Shown in pieces: positions 1-7,260 of a stretch of 45,607 bases of DNA. Source of the DNA: an uncultured Roseburia sp. (GTDB taxonomy: Bacteria; Bacillota; Clostridia; Lachnospirales; Lachnospiraceae); the NCBI GenBank assembly GCA_900548205.1, contig URJS01000010.1, positions 1 through 45,607 on the forward strand, in the 5' to 3' direction. The notes under the pieces are model-generated. The model was given only the letters and a program-made list of their open reading frames with translations. It was not told the DNA's origin and made no database searches. Position 1 is the first letter of the stretch. Each line of letters opens with the position of its first letter. The translations under genes and the position numbers were made by a program.

Positions 1-1
1 A

Positions 2-499
2 GCTTTTGGAGAAAGTGCCAAAGAAGAAAAGACGAAGCAATTTGCGGAGGATGAGCCAAAGAAAACGGAGCATCCGGGGAAAGCGGCTTTTTTTGAAAGG
101 CAAAAGGAGCTTGGAAGAAGGCTTAAAACGCTGCGGGGGCAGCTTGGGATGCGGAAGGAGCGGCTTTTTCGCGAGGAAAATAAAACAGTGCTTCTGGCGG
201 TGTTGGCAGAGCTTCAATATCTGCTTGGTCATTTCAGATTCCGAAAGCTTTTTGCGGATATACAGTTTTGTGCAGGAGATCCGGCGGCAACGGGACAAGC
301 GCTTGGGATTTTATCCATGCTTCCGTTTCTCTATGGGAAGCAGGTTTCGGTGCTTCCTGATTTTGAGGGAGAGAAGGCATATGTCAGAGGCGAGGTTTTC
401 CTAAAAGGGCGGATGCGTGTCATTCATTTTGCAGCTTCGCTGGTGCGTCTTTGGAAAAAGAAAGAGGTGCGCAGTTTTATAAGAGAGCTGCTCGGTTAA
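2..499 (+). CDS. DUF2953 family protein, C-terminal fragment (YtfI-like)
   Basis: The frame is open from the left edge of the window, so only the last 165 residues are present and the true start lies outside. The visible part begins with a charged, Lys/Glu-rich linker (about residues 1-55), followed by a segment that looks like the conserved core of DUF2953: a FRFRKLFADIQF stretch, then GDPAATGQALG and a C-terminal amphipathic part. In Bacillus the DUF2953 protein YtfI is encoded directly upstream of ytfJ, and here the next gene, 39 bases downstream, is the YtfJ/GerW homologue, which supports the call. The molecular function is unknown; a sporulation-linked role is inferred only from the partner gene. 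Confidence 0.75.
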   Translation, partial: AFGESAKEEKTKQFAEDEPKKTEHPGKAAFFERQKELGRRLKTLRGQLGMRKERLFREENKTVLLAVLAELQYLLGHFRFRKLFADIQFCAGDPAATGQALGILSMLPFLYGKQVSVLPDFEGEKAYVRGEVFLKGRMRVIHFAASLVRLWKKKEVRSFIRELLG

Positions 500-538
500 G
501 GGAGCGGCGTTCATCACAAAGAAAGGCAGGTCATAGAT

Positions 539-982
539 ATGGCAGACAACAGCTTTAACACAACAGTGGAATCTTTATTTAAGGGAATGGACAGCTTTAT
601 CACGACAAAGACAGTTGTAGGAGACGCGATCCATGTAGGAGATACGATCATCCTCCCGTTAGTGGATGTGTCCTTTGGCGTAGCGGCGGGAGCATTTTCG
701 CAGGATAAGAAGAATAACGGCGCGGGTGGTATGGGCGGAAAGATTATGCCGAGCGCAGTGCTCGTGATCCAAAACGGCACGACAAAGCTTGTCAATATTA
801 AGAATCAGGACGGCGTGACAAAGATTCTTGACATGATACCGGATTTTGTCAACCGGTTTACCGCAAAGGAGGGCGCATCTGCTTCGGAATCGGACGATGA
901 GGCATCCGGTTTTAAGGAGACGGCGGCAAAGGAGATGGAGGAATTGCTGAAGGATTCTGTAAATCAGGAAGAAAATAAGTAA
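539..982 (+). CDS. ytfJ: GerW family sporulation protein (YtfJ-like)
   Basis: A 147-residue protein of the usual length for the GerW/YtfJ family. The conserved core is visible: VVGDAIHVGDTIILPLVDV (about residues 26-44) followed by SFGVAAGAF, a glycine-rich loop GAGGMGGK, and the strand PSAVLVIQNGTTKLV. The tail after residue 110 is acidic and Lys/Glu-rich and probably disordered. YtfJ of Bacillus is a sporulation-stage protein needed for efficient germination; the biochemical role is not settled. The start ATG at 539 follows a purine-rich stretch (GAAAGGCAGG). It sits directly after the DUF2953 gene as in the ytfI-ytfJ pair, and a hairpin followed by a T run lies just behind the stop codon, so the two genes likely form one transcript. 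Confidence 0.88.
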   Translation: MADNSFNTTVESLFKGMDSFITTKTVVGDAIHVGDTIILPLVDVSFGVAAGAFSQDKKNNGAGGMGGKIMPSAVLVIQNGTTKLVNIKNQDGVTKILDMIPDFVNRFTAKEGASASESDDEASGFKETAAKEMEELLKDSVNQEENK

Positions 983-996
983 ATAGAAGCGACAGG

Positions 997-1029
997 AAAG
1001 CATATATTAATAGGGATATATGCTTTTTT
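997..1029 (+). terminator. AT-rich rho-independent terminator after the GerW gene
   Basis: The arms GCATATAT (1000-1007) and ATATATGC (1016-1023) are perfect reverse complements with an 8-nt loop, extended by AAA upstream, and are followed by six T (1024-1029). Position just after the GerW stop codon at 982 fits transcription termination. The stem is AT-rich, so efficiency is uncertain. Confidence 0.6.
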
Positions 1030-1038
1030 GGTGGTTTT

Positions 1039-1179
1039 ATGAAACGGATCATTGGATTTGCATTGTTTTGTTTCTCGATGGGGATGTTGGTGATGCTGAT
1101 CATCCATAACCGTTTCTTTGGGTTTCTTCTGATCGTACTCACCATGCTTGCCGGATATTATATTTTTAGCTGTGATTAA
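1039..1179 (+). CDS. Small hydrophobic membrane protein (46 aa), hypothetical
   Basis: A short frame encodes 46 residues that are almost wholly hydrophobic, with two likely membrane stretches (about residues 3-22 and 26-44) split by a HNRF turn and ending SCD. It begins ten bases after the T run of the preceding terminator, and the only upstream Shine-Dalgarno-like sequence is GGTGG, four bases from the ATG. It ends just before a strong bidirectional terminator. The membrane-like composition and the flanking terminator argue for a real small protein, but the weak ribosome site and absence of a clear promoter argue against; I give it even odds. No family was recognised. Confidence 0.42.
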   Translation: MKRIIGFALFCFSMGMLVMLIIHNRFFGFLLIVLTMLAGYYIFSCD

Positions 1180-1190
1180 AAGAATGGGAC

Positions 1191-1230
1191 AAAATAAAGC
1201 TGCTCAAAATAGCATGAGCAGTTTTATTTT
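1191..1230. terminator. Bidirectional terminator between the GerW region and uxaC
   Basis: Arms AAAATAAAGCTGCTCA (1191-1206) and TGAGCAGTTTTATTTT (1215-1230) pair over 16 positions with one wobble, with A-rich and T-rich flanks in the right place for termination on both strands. It lies between convergent transcription units. Confidence 0.8.
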
Positions 1231-1245
1231 GCTTAACATAAAAGT

Positions 1246-1280
1246 ATAAGAGTGGCTTGCGAAGCATGCCGCCCGTTGTT
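1246..1280 (-). repeat. Dispersed 39-bp palindromic-core repeat, copy A
   Basis: On the minus strand this reads ACAACGGGCGGCATGCTTCG followed by CAAGCCACTCTTAT. It matches the tandem copies at 12101-12178 with a few substitutions and starts immediately after the uxaC stop codon (TAA at 1282-1280), in the sense orientation of uxaC. The core can fold as a hairpin with one wobble and one mismatch. Confidence 0.65.
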
Positions 1281-2692
1281 TATAAAGGTAGATCAAAACC
1301 GAAGTAACCGACTGCATTGCGGTAGCAGATGCCGGTGACAATTTCCTCCAGCGTGTGATAGTCTGCGGGAAATTCTCCGTTTTCTACCCAGACGCCGATG
1401 AGATTGCAGAGGATCCTGCGGAAATAGTCATGGCGCGTGTAGGAGAGGAAGCTTCTGGAATCTGTGAGCATTCCGACAAATCCCGAGAGATTTCCGAGGT
1501 TGGCAAGAGAAATCATCTGATCTATCATGCCGGTCTTGTGGTCATTAAACCACCATGCAGAGCCCTGCTGAATTTTGGCAACCGCAGTGTCATCCTGAAA
1601 ACAGCCGAGGATCGTGCCGATCGCCTGGTTGTCATTCGGGTTCAGGCTGTAGATGATTGTTTTTGGGAGGCTGCCGTCGCGGTTTAAAGCATTCAGGTAA
1701 TCTGCCATCTCGGAGGATGGAGCATAATTATTGATGCAGTCAAATCCGGTGTCAGGTCCCAGCTTTTCAAACATGCGGCTGTTATTGTCCCGCTTGCAGC
1801 CATAATGAAGCTGCGATACCCAGCCGCGCTTGGCGTATTCTTTTCCGACAAAAAGAAGGAACGCTGTCTTAAACTCCAGCTCCTCGGCCGGCGTAGGGGC
1901 AAAGCCGTTAAGACGTTTTGTGAAAATTTCCTCGATTTTTTCTGCGGATGCAGGACGGTACATGACGTAGGAGAGTCCGTGGTCGGAAATACGGCATCCG
2001 AGGGAGGCGAAGAAATCCATGCGGATAGAAAGCGCCCTGCACAGGTCGGCAAAGGAGCGGATCGAAACGCCGGAAACCTCGGATAGCTGCGCAAGATAGT
2101 CGGTATAGGTATCCTTTTCAAGGTTCATCGCTTTATCCGGACGCCATGCAGGAAGCACCTGCACGTCAAAGGATTCGTCATCTGCAAGCTTTTTGTGCCA
2201 CTCTAACGAATCGATGGGATCGTCTGTCGTACAGATCAGCGTCACATTCGATTGGCGGATGAGATTGCGGGCGCTCATGGAAGGGTCAGCCAGACGTTTA
2301 TTGCACAGCTCCCATACCTCCTCTGCCGTGGATTTGTTTAATACGCCGTGATAATCAAAATATTTCTGAAGCTCCAGATGGCTCCAGTGAAAGAGAGGGT
2401 TGCCGATCGCCTTGCCGAGCACCTCTGCCCACTTGAAAAATTTCTCCTTGTCTGTGGCGTCTCCGGTAATATATCGCTCCTCCACGCCGCAGGAGCGCAT
2501 AAAGCGCCACTTGTAGTGGTCCGCGCCAAGCCATACCTGCGTGATCGTTTCAAACTGACGGCCCTCGTAGATTTCCTGCGGATTGATGTGGCAGTGATAG
2601 TCCAGCACCGGAGTGACGGCTGCATAATCAAAATATAGCTTCTGTGCCGTCGGCGTCTGCAGCAGAAAATTTTTATCCATAAATTCTTTCAT
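1280..2692 (-). CDS. uxaC: Glucuronate isomerase
   Basis: Catalyses isomerisation of D-glucuronate to D-fructuronate and D-galacturonate to D-tagaturonate (EC 5.3.1.12), the first step of hexuronate breakdown in the cytoplasm. The protein is 470 residues, the length typical of UxaC, and starts KNFLLQTPTAQKLYFDYA. The amidohydrolase-type metal site is visible as DYHCHINP (His33 and His35), followed by the family-typical IYEGRQFETITQVWLGADHYKWR and the C-terminal DSRSFLSYTRHDYFRRILC. The ATG at 2692 is preceded on the minus strand by GGAGG with a 6-base gap. No other uronate genes are in the window, so it seems to be a single-gene unit here; rpmB upstream is separated by a terminator. A dispersed repeat begins right at its stop codon. 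Confidence 0.97.
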   Translation of the reverse strand: MKEFMDKNFLLQTPTAQKLYFDYAAVTPVLDYHCHINPQEIYEGRQFETITQVWLGADHYKWRFMRSCGVEERYITGDATDKEKFFKWAEVLGKAIGNPLFHWSHLELQKYFDYHGVLNKSTAEEVWELCNKRLADPSMSARNLIRQSNVTLICTTDDPIDSLEWHKKLADDESFDVQVLPAWRPDKAMNLEKDTYTDYLAQLSEVSGVSIRSFADLCRALSIRMDFFASLGCRISDHGLSYVMYRPASAEKIEEIFTKRLNGFAPTPAEELEFKTAFLLFVGKEYAKRGWVSQLHYGCKRDNNSRMFEKLGPDTGFDCINNYAPSSEMADYLNALNRDGSLPKTIIYSLNPNDNQAIGTILGCFQDDTAVAKIQQGSAWWFNDHKTGMIDQMISLANLGNLSGFVGMLTDSRSFLSYTRHDYFRRILCNLIGVWVENGEFPADYHTLEEIVTGICYRNAVGYFGFDLPL

Positions 2693-2763
2693 ATAAATCC
2701 TCCGTTCATCGTTGTTTATAAGCTTTATTATATCTCAAACTGGGGAAAGAAAAACACGAAGTG

Positions 2764-2811
2764 TTTTTTATGAGATAGGATTTGCGGAGCAATTTCCTAT
2801 CTCATAAAAAA
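2764..2811. repeat. Perfect 17-bp inverted repeat between rpmB and uxaC
   Basis: Left arm TTTTTTATGAGATAGGA (2764-2780) and right arm TCCTATCTCATAAAAAA (2795-2811) are exact reverse complements around a 14-nt spacer. The T run precedes and the A run follows the stem on both strands, so this is not a standard intrinsic terminator in either direction. Its right arm overlaps the T tract of the rpmB terminator. It could be a decayed mobile-element end or an RNA structure at the head of the uxaC transcript. Confidence 0.7.
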
Positions 2812-2834
2812 AGCACCTGCAGACCTGCAAGTGC
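2806..2834 (-). terminator. rpmB terminator
   Basis: On the minus strand, GCACTTGCAG (2834-2825) and CTGCAGGTGC (2822-2813) pair over ten positions with one wobble, followed by seven T (2812-2806). It lies 13 bases after the rpmB stop codon. Confidence 0.75.
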
Positions 2835-2846
2835 CCTTTGATTTTA

Positions 2847-3032
2847 TTAAACTCGTTCAACTTTTCCAGATTTTAAACAGGAAGCACATACATATAATTT
2901 CTTTGGTGTTCCGTTTACCTTACAGCTTACGCGCTTAATGTTTGATTTCCACATTCTGTTTGATTTTCTATGAGAATGGCTCACATTACATCCGAAATGA
3001 GCGCCCTTTCCACAAACTGCACATTTTGCCAT
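2847..3032 (-). CDS. rpmB: Large ribosomal subunit protein bL28
   Basis: A 61-residue basic protein matching bL28 in length and sequence: it opens MAKCAVCGKG, has the family-typical HFGCNVSHSHRKSNR and the RVSCKVNGTPKKLYVCASCLKSGK end. Cys4, Cys7, Cys49 and Cys52 form the two CxxC knuckles of the zinc-binding (C+) form of L28. It acts in the 50S subunit. The start has a strong GGAGGT site eight bases upstream. A good promoter (see 3109-3137) and a terminator make it a single-gene unit, divergent from the asp23 gene as in Bacillus, where rpmB is next to yloU-yloV. Confidence 0.97.
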   Translation of the reverse strand: MAKCAVCGKGAHFGCNVSHSHRKSNRMWKSNIKRVSCKVNGTPKKLYVCASCLKSGKVERV

Positions 3033-3108
3033 AGTCCTGCACCTCCTTGCAATTTTCTATTTTGCGGCTGAGGAATCTACCTACAGCCTAAAGGCTCATA
3101 ACATGGCT

Positions 3109-3137
3109 ATTCTAACAGATTGACCCAAAGAATGCAA
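3109..3137 (-). promoter_or_regulatory. Sigma-A-type promoter of rpmB
   Basis: On the minus strand TTGCAT (3137-3132) and TAGAAT (3114-3109) are separated by exactly 17 bases. The predicted transcript would have a leader of about 70 nt containing a short AGCCT/AGGCT hairpin. Confidence 0.65.
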
Positions 3138-3199
3138 GTAGAAATTAAAAAAAATATAAAAATTTCAAATTATGTCTATGAATTTTCGGCAAAAGAGGT

Positions 3200-3205
3200 T
3201 ATAAT
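3200..3205 (+). promoter_or_regulatory. Candidate -10 box of the asp23 operon
   Basis: A perfect TATAAT lies 48 bases before the asp23 ATG in the divergent gap. No good -35 hexamer is found at 16-18 bases upstream (TATGAA at 17), so the promoter may be weak or activator-dependent. Confidence 0.4.
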
Positions 3206-3253
3206 ATCAATAAACTAGCGTTAATATGGCTTTGAAAGGAGCATCGATATTAT

Positions 3254-3613
3254 ATGAATGGACAGATGGAAACCAAATTGGGCAGAGTCACGATTGATTC
3301 AGAAGTAATAGCAATGTATGCGGGTTCCGTTGCAGTAGAATGCTTTGGCATTGTCGGAATGGCGGCTGTCAATATGAAGGATGGTCTGGTAAAATTATTA
3401 AAAAGGGATTATCTGACACATGGAATAAATGTAGCGATCGATGAAGACAATAAAATCACGATTGATTTTCATGTTATCGTAGCTTACGGCGTCAGCATCA
3501 GCACGGTTTCCGATAATCTGATCGAGACTGTGAAGTATCAGGTTGAGGAATTTACCGGAATGGAGATCAAGAAAATTAACATTTACGTCGAAGGCGTACG
3601 CGTGATTGATTAA
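3254..3613 (+). CDS. Asp23/Gls24 family envelope stress response protein (YloU-like)
   Basis: A 119-residue Asp23/Gls24 family protein. It shows the family pattern GRVTIDSEVIAMYAGSVAVECFGIVGMA near the start (about residues 9-36), the central KITIDFHVIVAYGVSISTVSDNL (about 69-91) and the C-terminal EEFTGMEIKKINIYVEGVRV. Family members are abundant small proteins linked to cell-envelope homeostasis in Firmicutes; the exact biochemical role is unclear. The AAAGGAG site is 12 bases from the ATG, longer than usual; an in-frame ATG four codons later is an alternative. It is followed at once by the DhaL-type gene, as yloU is followed by yloV in Bacillus. Confidence 0.93.
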   Translation: MNGQMETKLGRVTIDSEVIAMYAGSVAVECFGIVGMAAVNMKDGLVKLLKRDYLTHGINVAIDEDNKITIDFHVIVAYGVSISTVSDNLIETVKYQVEEFTGMEIKKINIYVEGVRVID

Positions 3614-3626
3614 GGAGGATTTTAAA

Positions 3627-5333
3627 GTGGAGATCACAACGATAAATGCCAGTGTTCTTGCCAAAGCCTTTTTGGCGGGAGCAAAGAATTTAGAAGCGAA
3701 GAAGGAATGGATCAATGAATTGAATGTGTTCCCGGTTCCCGATGGAGATACCGGCACGAATATGTCAATGACCATCATGTCTGCGGCACGCGAGGTGGCG
3801 GCAATGGAAGAACCGGATATGGCGTCTGTGGCGAAGGCAATTTCTTCCGGATCACTGCGCGGGGCAAGAGGTAATTCCGGCGTTATCCTCTCACAGCTTT
3901 TCCGCGGATTTGCAAAGGTGATCGCAGAGTATGAGGAGCTTGACGTTCAGATTCTTGCCGAGGCATTCGAGAAGGGCGTTGAGACAGCATATAAGGCAGT
4001 TATGAAGCCGAAGGAGGGAACGATTTTAACGGTTGCAAGAGGCATGGCGAACCGTGCGCTTGAGCTTTCCGACGAGACGAACGATCTTGTTGTTTTCTGC
4101 GAGGGAGTGATCAAAGAGGGAGACCGTGTTCTTAGCAAGACGCCGGATATGCTTCCTGTATTAAAGCAGGCGGGCGTTGTCGATTCCGGCGGTCAGGGTC
4201 TGATGCAGGTGATGAAGGGAGCATTTGATTCGCTGCTTGGCAAGGAGATCGAGGGCACGATCGAGGAGCTCCCAAAGGCAGGTGTGGCAGGTGCGGCGGT
4301 TTCTTATAATATAGAAGCACAGGCACAGCAGGAGATCAAATTTGGCTACTGTACGCAGTTTTTGGTGATGCTGGAGCAGCCGATCACTTCCAGACAGGAG
4401 AACGATTATAAAGAATATTTGGAGAGTATCGGCGATTCGATCGTTGTGGTCGCAGATGATGAGATCGTAAAGGTACATGTACATACCAACGATCCGGGAC
4501 TTGCGATGCAAAGAGGTCTCACCTATGGAAGCCTGACAACGATCATTATCGAAAATATGAGACTGGAGCGTGATGAGAAGATTTCCGCGCTCAAGGAAAA
4601 GGAGATGCAGTCGGGCGTTTTGCCGAACGCAAAGACTGAGGAGCCTGGAGCGCCTGTCTTTACGGAGCCTCCAAAGGAGATGGGCTTTATCTCGGTCAGC
4701 ATCGGTGAGGGAATGAACGAGATATTTACGGGTCTTGGTGTTGATCATATCATTGAAGGCGGACAGACGATGAATCCGAGTACGGAGGATATGTTAAATG
4801 CGATCGCACGCGTGAATGCAAAGTCAATTTTCATTCTTCCGAACAACAAGAATATCATCCTTGCAGCCAATCAGGCAGCGTCTCTTGTGGAGGATAAAGA
4901 GATCATCGTGATCCCGACAAAGACGATCCCGCAGGGGATTACGGCTTTGATCAATTATATTCCGGACAGTACGCCGGCAGAAAATGCCCAGCGTATGGAG
5001 GCAGAGATCGGAGCGGTAAAAACGGGGCAGGTGACCTATGCTGTGCGTGATACTGTCATTGACGATAAGGAGATCAAGCAGGGAGATTACATGGGCATCG
5101 GTGATTCCGGCATCCTTTCGGTTGGCAGGGAGCTTGAGGCGACGGCGCTTCAGATGTTAAATGATCTGATCGATGAGGAGTCTGCGATCGTAAGTATTTA
5201 TTATGGCGAGGAGATTTCAAAAGAGTCTGCGGAGAAGATCGGAAGCAGGATCGAGGAGGAGCATCCTGAGGTGGAGGTAGAGATCCACTATGGCGGTCAG
5301 CCGATCTATTACTATGTGGTTTCCGTGGAGTAG
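3627..5333 (+). CDS. DhaL/DegV-domain kinase subunit, FakA/YloV-like
   Basis: A 568-residue protein with an N-terminal DhaL (DAK phosphatase) nucleotide-binding domain and a C-terminal DegV-like part, the architecture of FakA, the ATP-binding subunit that phosphorylates fatty acids carried by FakB proteins. Visible motifs are NVFPVPDGDTGTNM (residues 33-46, the Asp/Asn ligands for magnesium-ATP), RGARGNSGVILSQ (about 80-92) and DSGGQGLMQV. The preferred start is the GTG at 3627, eight bases after AAGGAGG, which lies just behind the asp23 stop; an upstream TTG at 3606 would overlap asp23 and has no ribosome site. No fakB gene is in the window, so the fatty-acid kinase role is inferred from family membership. 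Confidence 0.88.
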   Translation: MEITTINASVLAKAFLAGAKNLEAKKEWINELNVFPVPDGDTGTNMSMTIMSAAREVAAMEEPDMASVAKAISSGSLRGARGNSGVILSQLFRGFAKVIAEYEELDVQILAEAFEKGVETAYKAVMKPKEGTILTVARGMANRALELSDETNDLVVFCEGVIKEGDRVLSKTPDMLPVLKQAGVVDSGGQGLMQVMKGAFDSLLGKEIEGTIEELPKAGVAGAAVSYNIEAQAQQEIKFGYCTQFLVMLEQPITSRQENDYKEYLESIGDSIVVVADDEIVKVHVHTNDPGLAMQRGLTYGSLTTIIIENMRLERDEKISALKEKEMQSGVLPNAKTEEPGAPVFTEPPKEMGFISVSIGEGMNEIFTGLGVDHIIEGGQTMNPSTEDMLNAIARVNAKSIFILPNNKNIILAANQAASLVEDKEIIVIPTKTIPQGITALINYIPDSTPAENAQRMEAEIGAVKTGQVTYAVRDTVIDDKEIKQGDYMGIGDSGILSVGRELEATALQMLNDLIDEESAIVSIYYGEEISKESAEKIGSRIEEEHPEVEVEIHYGGQPIYYYVVSVE

Positions 5334-5370
5334 CCGCACTTGAACAGAAAATAAAAGATAAAAAACGAGT

Positions 5371-5417
5371 GATCGTGCAGAGGCTGAGTGATGAAAGGAA
5401 TTTTGGCGCTGCACGAT
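5371..5417. repeat. Inverted repeat in the gap before the chemoreceptor gene
   Basis: ATCGTGCAG (5372-5380) and CTGCACGAT (5409-5417) are exact reverse complements separated by 28 bases. There is no T run behind it, so it is not a standard terminator. The gap 5334-5526 holds no other clear site; no sigma-D-like chemotaxis promoter was found. Confidence 0.5.
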
Positions 5418-5526
5418 TCCGTGCGTAACATGAGCATTATTTGCGAATACCGGCAGCTGTCGGAGGAATGAGACAGACGCGCAGAGTTTTACACAAAAGG
5501 CACGAATGAAAAGGAGGATGACTGAA

Positions 5527-7239
5527 ATGTCGAATCAGGCAAAGGAGACAGGAAGTGTCAGGAAAAAAATAGTCAAAGGATTTTTTGAGGTTGCAATTTT
5601 GGGAACGCTGGCGGTTGTGATCGCATGCGCCGCTATTGTCATTATGTCGTGGAGATACGATTATGCGCTGCAGAATTTTGGGTTCTCACAGGGAGACATC
5701 GGAAAGGCTATGACCGCTTTTGCGGACGCAAGAGGTGCAGTCAGAGGAGCGATCGGTTATGAGGGCAGCGAGCGTGTGGAGCGGATGAAGGACTCCTATG
5801 AGCAGACGAAGCAGGAGTTTCATACATATCTCGCACAGATCGAGGCGATCATCGTGACAGAGGAGGGCCGGGCAGCGTACGAGGCGATCGCCGCGGATGC
5901 CGCAAGCTACTGGGAGATTGCAGATGATATTATCTCAGAGGGCGCGTCTGCAGATCCGGCAGTTGCTGCAAGGGCGCAGGACCGTGCATTTGAGGAGCTT
6001 GCCCCTGCTTACGATAAGGTCTATAGCGGTTTGTCAGAGCTTATGGATATTAATGTCAGCAAGGGCGAGGCCACACAGGGAAAGCTGACGCTTCTGATTT
6101 TTCTTTTGATCGGCGCTGTGGTAGTCCTCATCGTAATTGCTTTCCTGATTTCTATAAAGAGAGGTGAGAGGATCGCAAAAGGAATCGCAGTTCCGCTGGA
6201 TTCGCTTTCTAAGCGTCTGGCTACCTTTGCAGATGGAGATTTATCCTCAGAGTTTCCGCAGATGGAGGAGCAGGATGAGATTTCGGACATGGTGCTTGTG
6301 GCAAGCGGAATGGCAGAGAATCTTCGTATACTGATTCAGGATCTGTCTCATCTGTTAGAGCAGATGGCAGACGGTAATTTTAATATCAAGACGCATGCAA
6401 AGGACCGGTATGTAGGAGAATTTCGGACGCTGTTGGATGAGGTACGGAGAATGAACCGCCAGATGAGTTCCACACTGCTTGAAATCGAGGCTGCTTCGGA
6501 GCAGGTGTCTGCGGGTTCTACCAATATGGCGGAGGGAGCACAGGCGTTAGCAGAGGGAGCGACCGATCAGGCTGGTTCGATCGAGGAGCTGTCTGCGACC
6601 TTCGTCACGATTACGCAGATGGTCGAAAAGACCTCCGAGGGAGTGGAGGAGTCTTATCGGAAATCAAGAGAATGCGCGGATATTGCAGATCAGAGCAGCG
6701 CTGAGATGGAGGTTATGGTACATGCGATGACACGCATCAATGAGACCTCGCAGAGAATCGCAAATATTGTTTCGGAAATTGAGAATATTGCAAGCCAGAC
6801 AAACCTGCTGTCCTTAAATGCTTCGATCGAGGCGGCGAGAGCAGGAGAGGCAGGCAGAGGATTTGCGGTTGTCGCAGAAGAAATCCGACAGCTTGCAGAG
6901 CAGAGCGCGCAGTCGGCAGTTAATACAAGAGAGCTGATCGAGGGTGCGCTTCATGAGGTGACAGAGGGAAATAAGGCTGCTGAAAGCGTTTCTGCTTCGA
7001 TTGCGAGAGCGGTTGCCGGCATGAACGAGCTTGCAGATTCCGCAAAGGAGTTGAATGAAGTTACAAAGGAGCAGGCGAGGGCTATGGAGCAGGCGCAGGA
7101 GGGCGTCAGCCAGATCGCTGAGGTCGTGCAGTCAAACTCTGCGACGGCACAGGAGACCTCCGCGACGAGCGAGGAATTATCCGCACAGGCAGTTTCCATG
7201 AACGAGCTGGTTGCCCGCTTTAAATTAAGAGAAGAATAA
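5527..7239 (+). CDS. Methyl-accepting chemotaxis protein
   Basis: A 570-residue chemoreceptor. It has a short cytoplasmic start, membrane segment 1 (about residues 19-42), a periplasm-equivalent helical ligand domain of roughly 145 residues, membrane segment 2 (about 187-210), a HAMP domain, and a long cytoplasmic coiled-coil signalling domain. The hairpin tip that binds CheA/CheW is clear: ENIASQTNLLSLNASIEAAR followed by AGEAGRGFAVVAEEIRQLAE (about 417-455). The ligand cannot be read from the sequence. The ATG at 5527 is nine bases after AAGGAGG; ATGs at 5506 and 5518 lie upstream of or against that site. The gene lies between the yloV-like gene and recG, which are close neighbours in Bacillus, so it is probably an insertion into that conserved group. 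It implies motility. Confidence 0.95.
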   Translation: MSNQAKETGSVRKKIVKGFFEVAILGTLAVVIACAAIVIMSWRYDYALQNFGFSQGDIGKAMTAFADARGAVRGAIGYEGSERVERMKDSYEQTKQEFHTYLAQIEAIIVTEEGRAAYEAIAADAASYWEIADDIISEGASADPAVAARAQDRAFEELAPAYDKVYSGLSELMDINVSKGEATQGKLTLLIFLLIGAVVVLIVIAFLISIKRGERIAKGIAVPLDSLSKRLATFADGDLSSEFPQMEEQDEISDMVLVASGMAENLRILIQDLSHLLEQMADGNFNIKTHAKDRYVGEFRTLLDEVRRMNRQMSSTLLEIEAASEQVSAGSTNMAEGAQALAEGATDQAGSIEELSATFVTITQMVEKTSEGVEESYRKSRECADIADQSSAEMEVMVHAMTRINETSQRIANIVSEIENIASQTNLLSLNASIEAARAGEAGRGFAVVAEEIRQLAEQSAQSAVNTRELIEGALHEVTEGNKAAESVSASIARAVAGMNELADSAKELNEVTKEQARAMEQAQEGVSQIAEVVQSNSATAQETSATSEELSAQAVSMNELVARFKLREE

Positions 7240-7260
7240 ACGCACAGGATCGGAGGGAAT

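Noticed and set aside
5391..5471. 26-codon ORF before the chemoreceptor (possible leader peptide)
   Set aside because: No clear ribosome site or attenuator structure; length is within chance.
5334..5526. Sigma-D chemotaxis promoter or c-di-GMP riboswitch before the chemoreceptor
   Set aside because: No TAAA-N15-CCGATAA-like pair and none of the conserved riboswitch core was found.
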